Source: Takakia lepidozioides
Lineage: Eukaryota > Streptophyta > Takakiopsida > Takakiales > Takakiaceae
DNA length: 64,000 bases
Direction: 5' to 3'
Assembly: GCA_030704615.1 (NCBI GenBank)
Contig: CM060734.1
Coordinates: 31,388,042 to 31,452,041, forward strand
Part shown: in pieces, positions 63,676-64,000 of the stretch
Position numbering within the stretch: the first letter of the stretch is position 1
Layout: each line of letters starts with the position of its first letter
Position numbers and translations under genes: made by a program
The notes under the pieces: model-generated
The model's input: the letters and a program-made list of their open reading frames with translations, nothing else
What the model was told of the DNA's origin: nothing
Databases searched by the model: none

Positions 63676-64000
63676 GCATGACACTGCAGACTGATACCCA
63701 TTACACATTGGAGAATTAAGTTTACTTGATCTACTTGCAACTGGTGCTGCCTTTACTTAGTCGTGATATAATATCAATAATAATGTCAAACTGGAAGTCA
63801 ACGTACTTTCGTTGAAGGACATTGGTTCTTTACAGGTTAGAATGTCGTGAGGAGTGCTTGCGGTGTTGTAGTTATGACGCCCTTGTTTGTGACTATCAAA
63901 GGGTCGACTACTTCATTCTGTAAGAGTAGCAACCTCTTTGCCTTTTAGGGTTAAGTCTGGAGCTTTTTCCTGTTCCATGTTCTTAAGAAGAGGGTGATTT
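63676..64000. other. NUP205 intron 19 (partial)
   Basis: No sequence matching the expected continuation of NUP205 after IYQ is found up to the window end, so the next exon lies outside. Confidence 0.55.

Noticed and set aside
63838-63930. Possible NUP205 exon 20 after TTTACAG
   Set aside because: Reading frames there do not match the expected continuation of the protein.

Overview
The window is nuclear DNA from a land plant. Introns are numerous, mostly GT-AG, and interrupt conserved eukaryotic genes. The repeats are plant-type: Ty1/copia, CACTA, hAT-like, LINE and SINE elements, plus many TC/GA microsatellites. The style of the P/L/S-type pentatricopeptide (PPR) genes with a DYW domain, two TAXIMIN-like peptide genes and the repeat load fit a seedless vascular plant (fern or lycophyte) best, but that placement is only an inference.

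Layout. 1-5700: two head-to-head copies of a gene joining OSB-type PDF motifs (organellar single-stranded-DNA-binding proteins) to PPR repeats, arranged as a large imperfect inverted repeat centred near 2795. The left copy (minus strand, runs off position 1) has PDF motif and PPR tract in one open frame; the right copy (plus strand) is broken in several places, including a frameshift just before its DYW terminus. 5700-10700: an hAT-like MITE with a perfect 8-bp target duplication, a decayed copia element and unassigned DNA. 10715-13643: two tandem two-exon TAXIMIN-like genes on the minus strand. 14805-32032: a complete 27-exon gene for the largest subunit of RNA polymerase III, reconstructed exon by exon with consistent phase to 1404 residues; its introns hold antisense LINE fragments and dispersed repeats. 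32033-36450: mostly unassigned DNA. 36453-40603: a CACTA element with CTT target duplications, carrying shuffled pieces of the PDF/PPR gene and a LINE fragment (a Pack-CACTA). 40600-53200: a transposon graveyard with a Myb/trihelix-like ORF, a copia element with a TIR insertion and a 3' LTR, a CACTA TNP2/DUF4218 remnant, two tRNA-type SINEs, and nested TIR elements with a TIR like hAT. 53201-63675: the first 19 exons (849 residues) of NUP205, the inner-ring nucleoporin, which continues past the window.

The three confident host loci (TAXIMIN pair, NRPC1, NUP205) are unrelated in function. TAXIMIN-like gene B and NRPC1 are divergently transcribed from a shared 1.16-kb upstream region. The most unusual content is the PDF-PPR gene family: its architecture, its mirrored duplication, and its capture by a CACTA transposon about 33 kb away.
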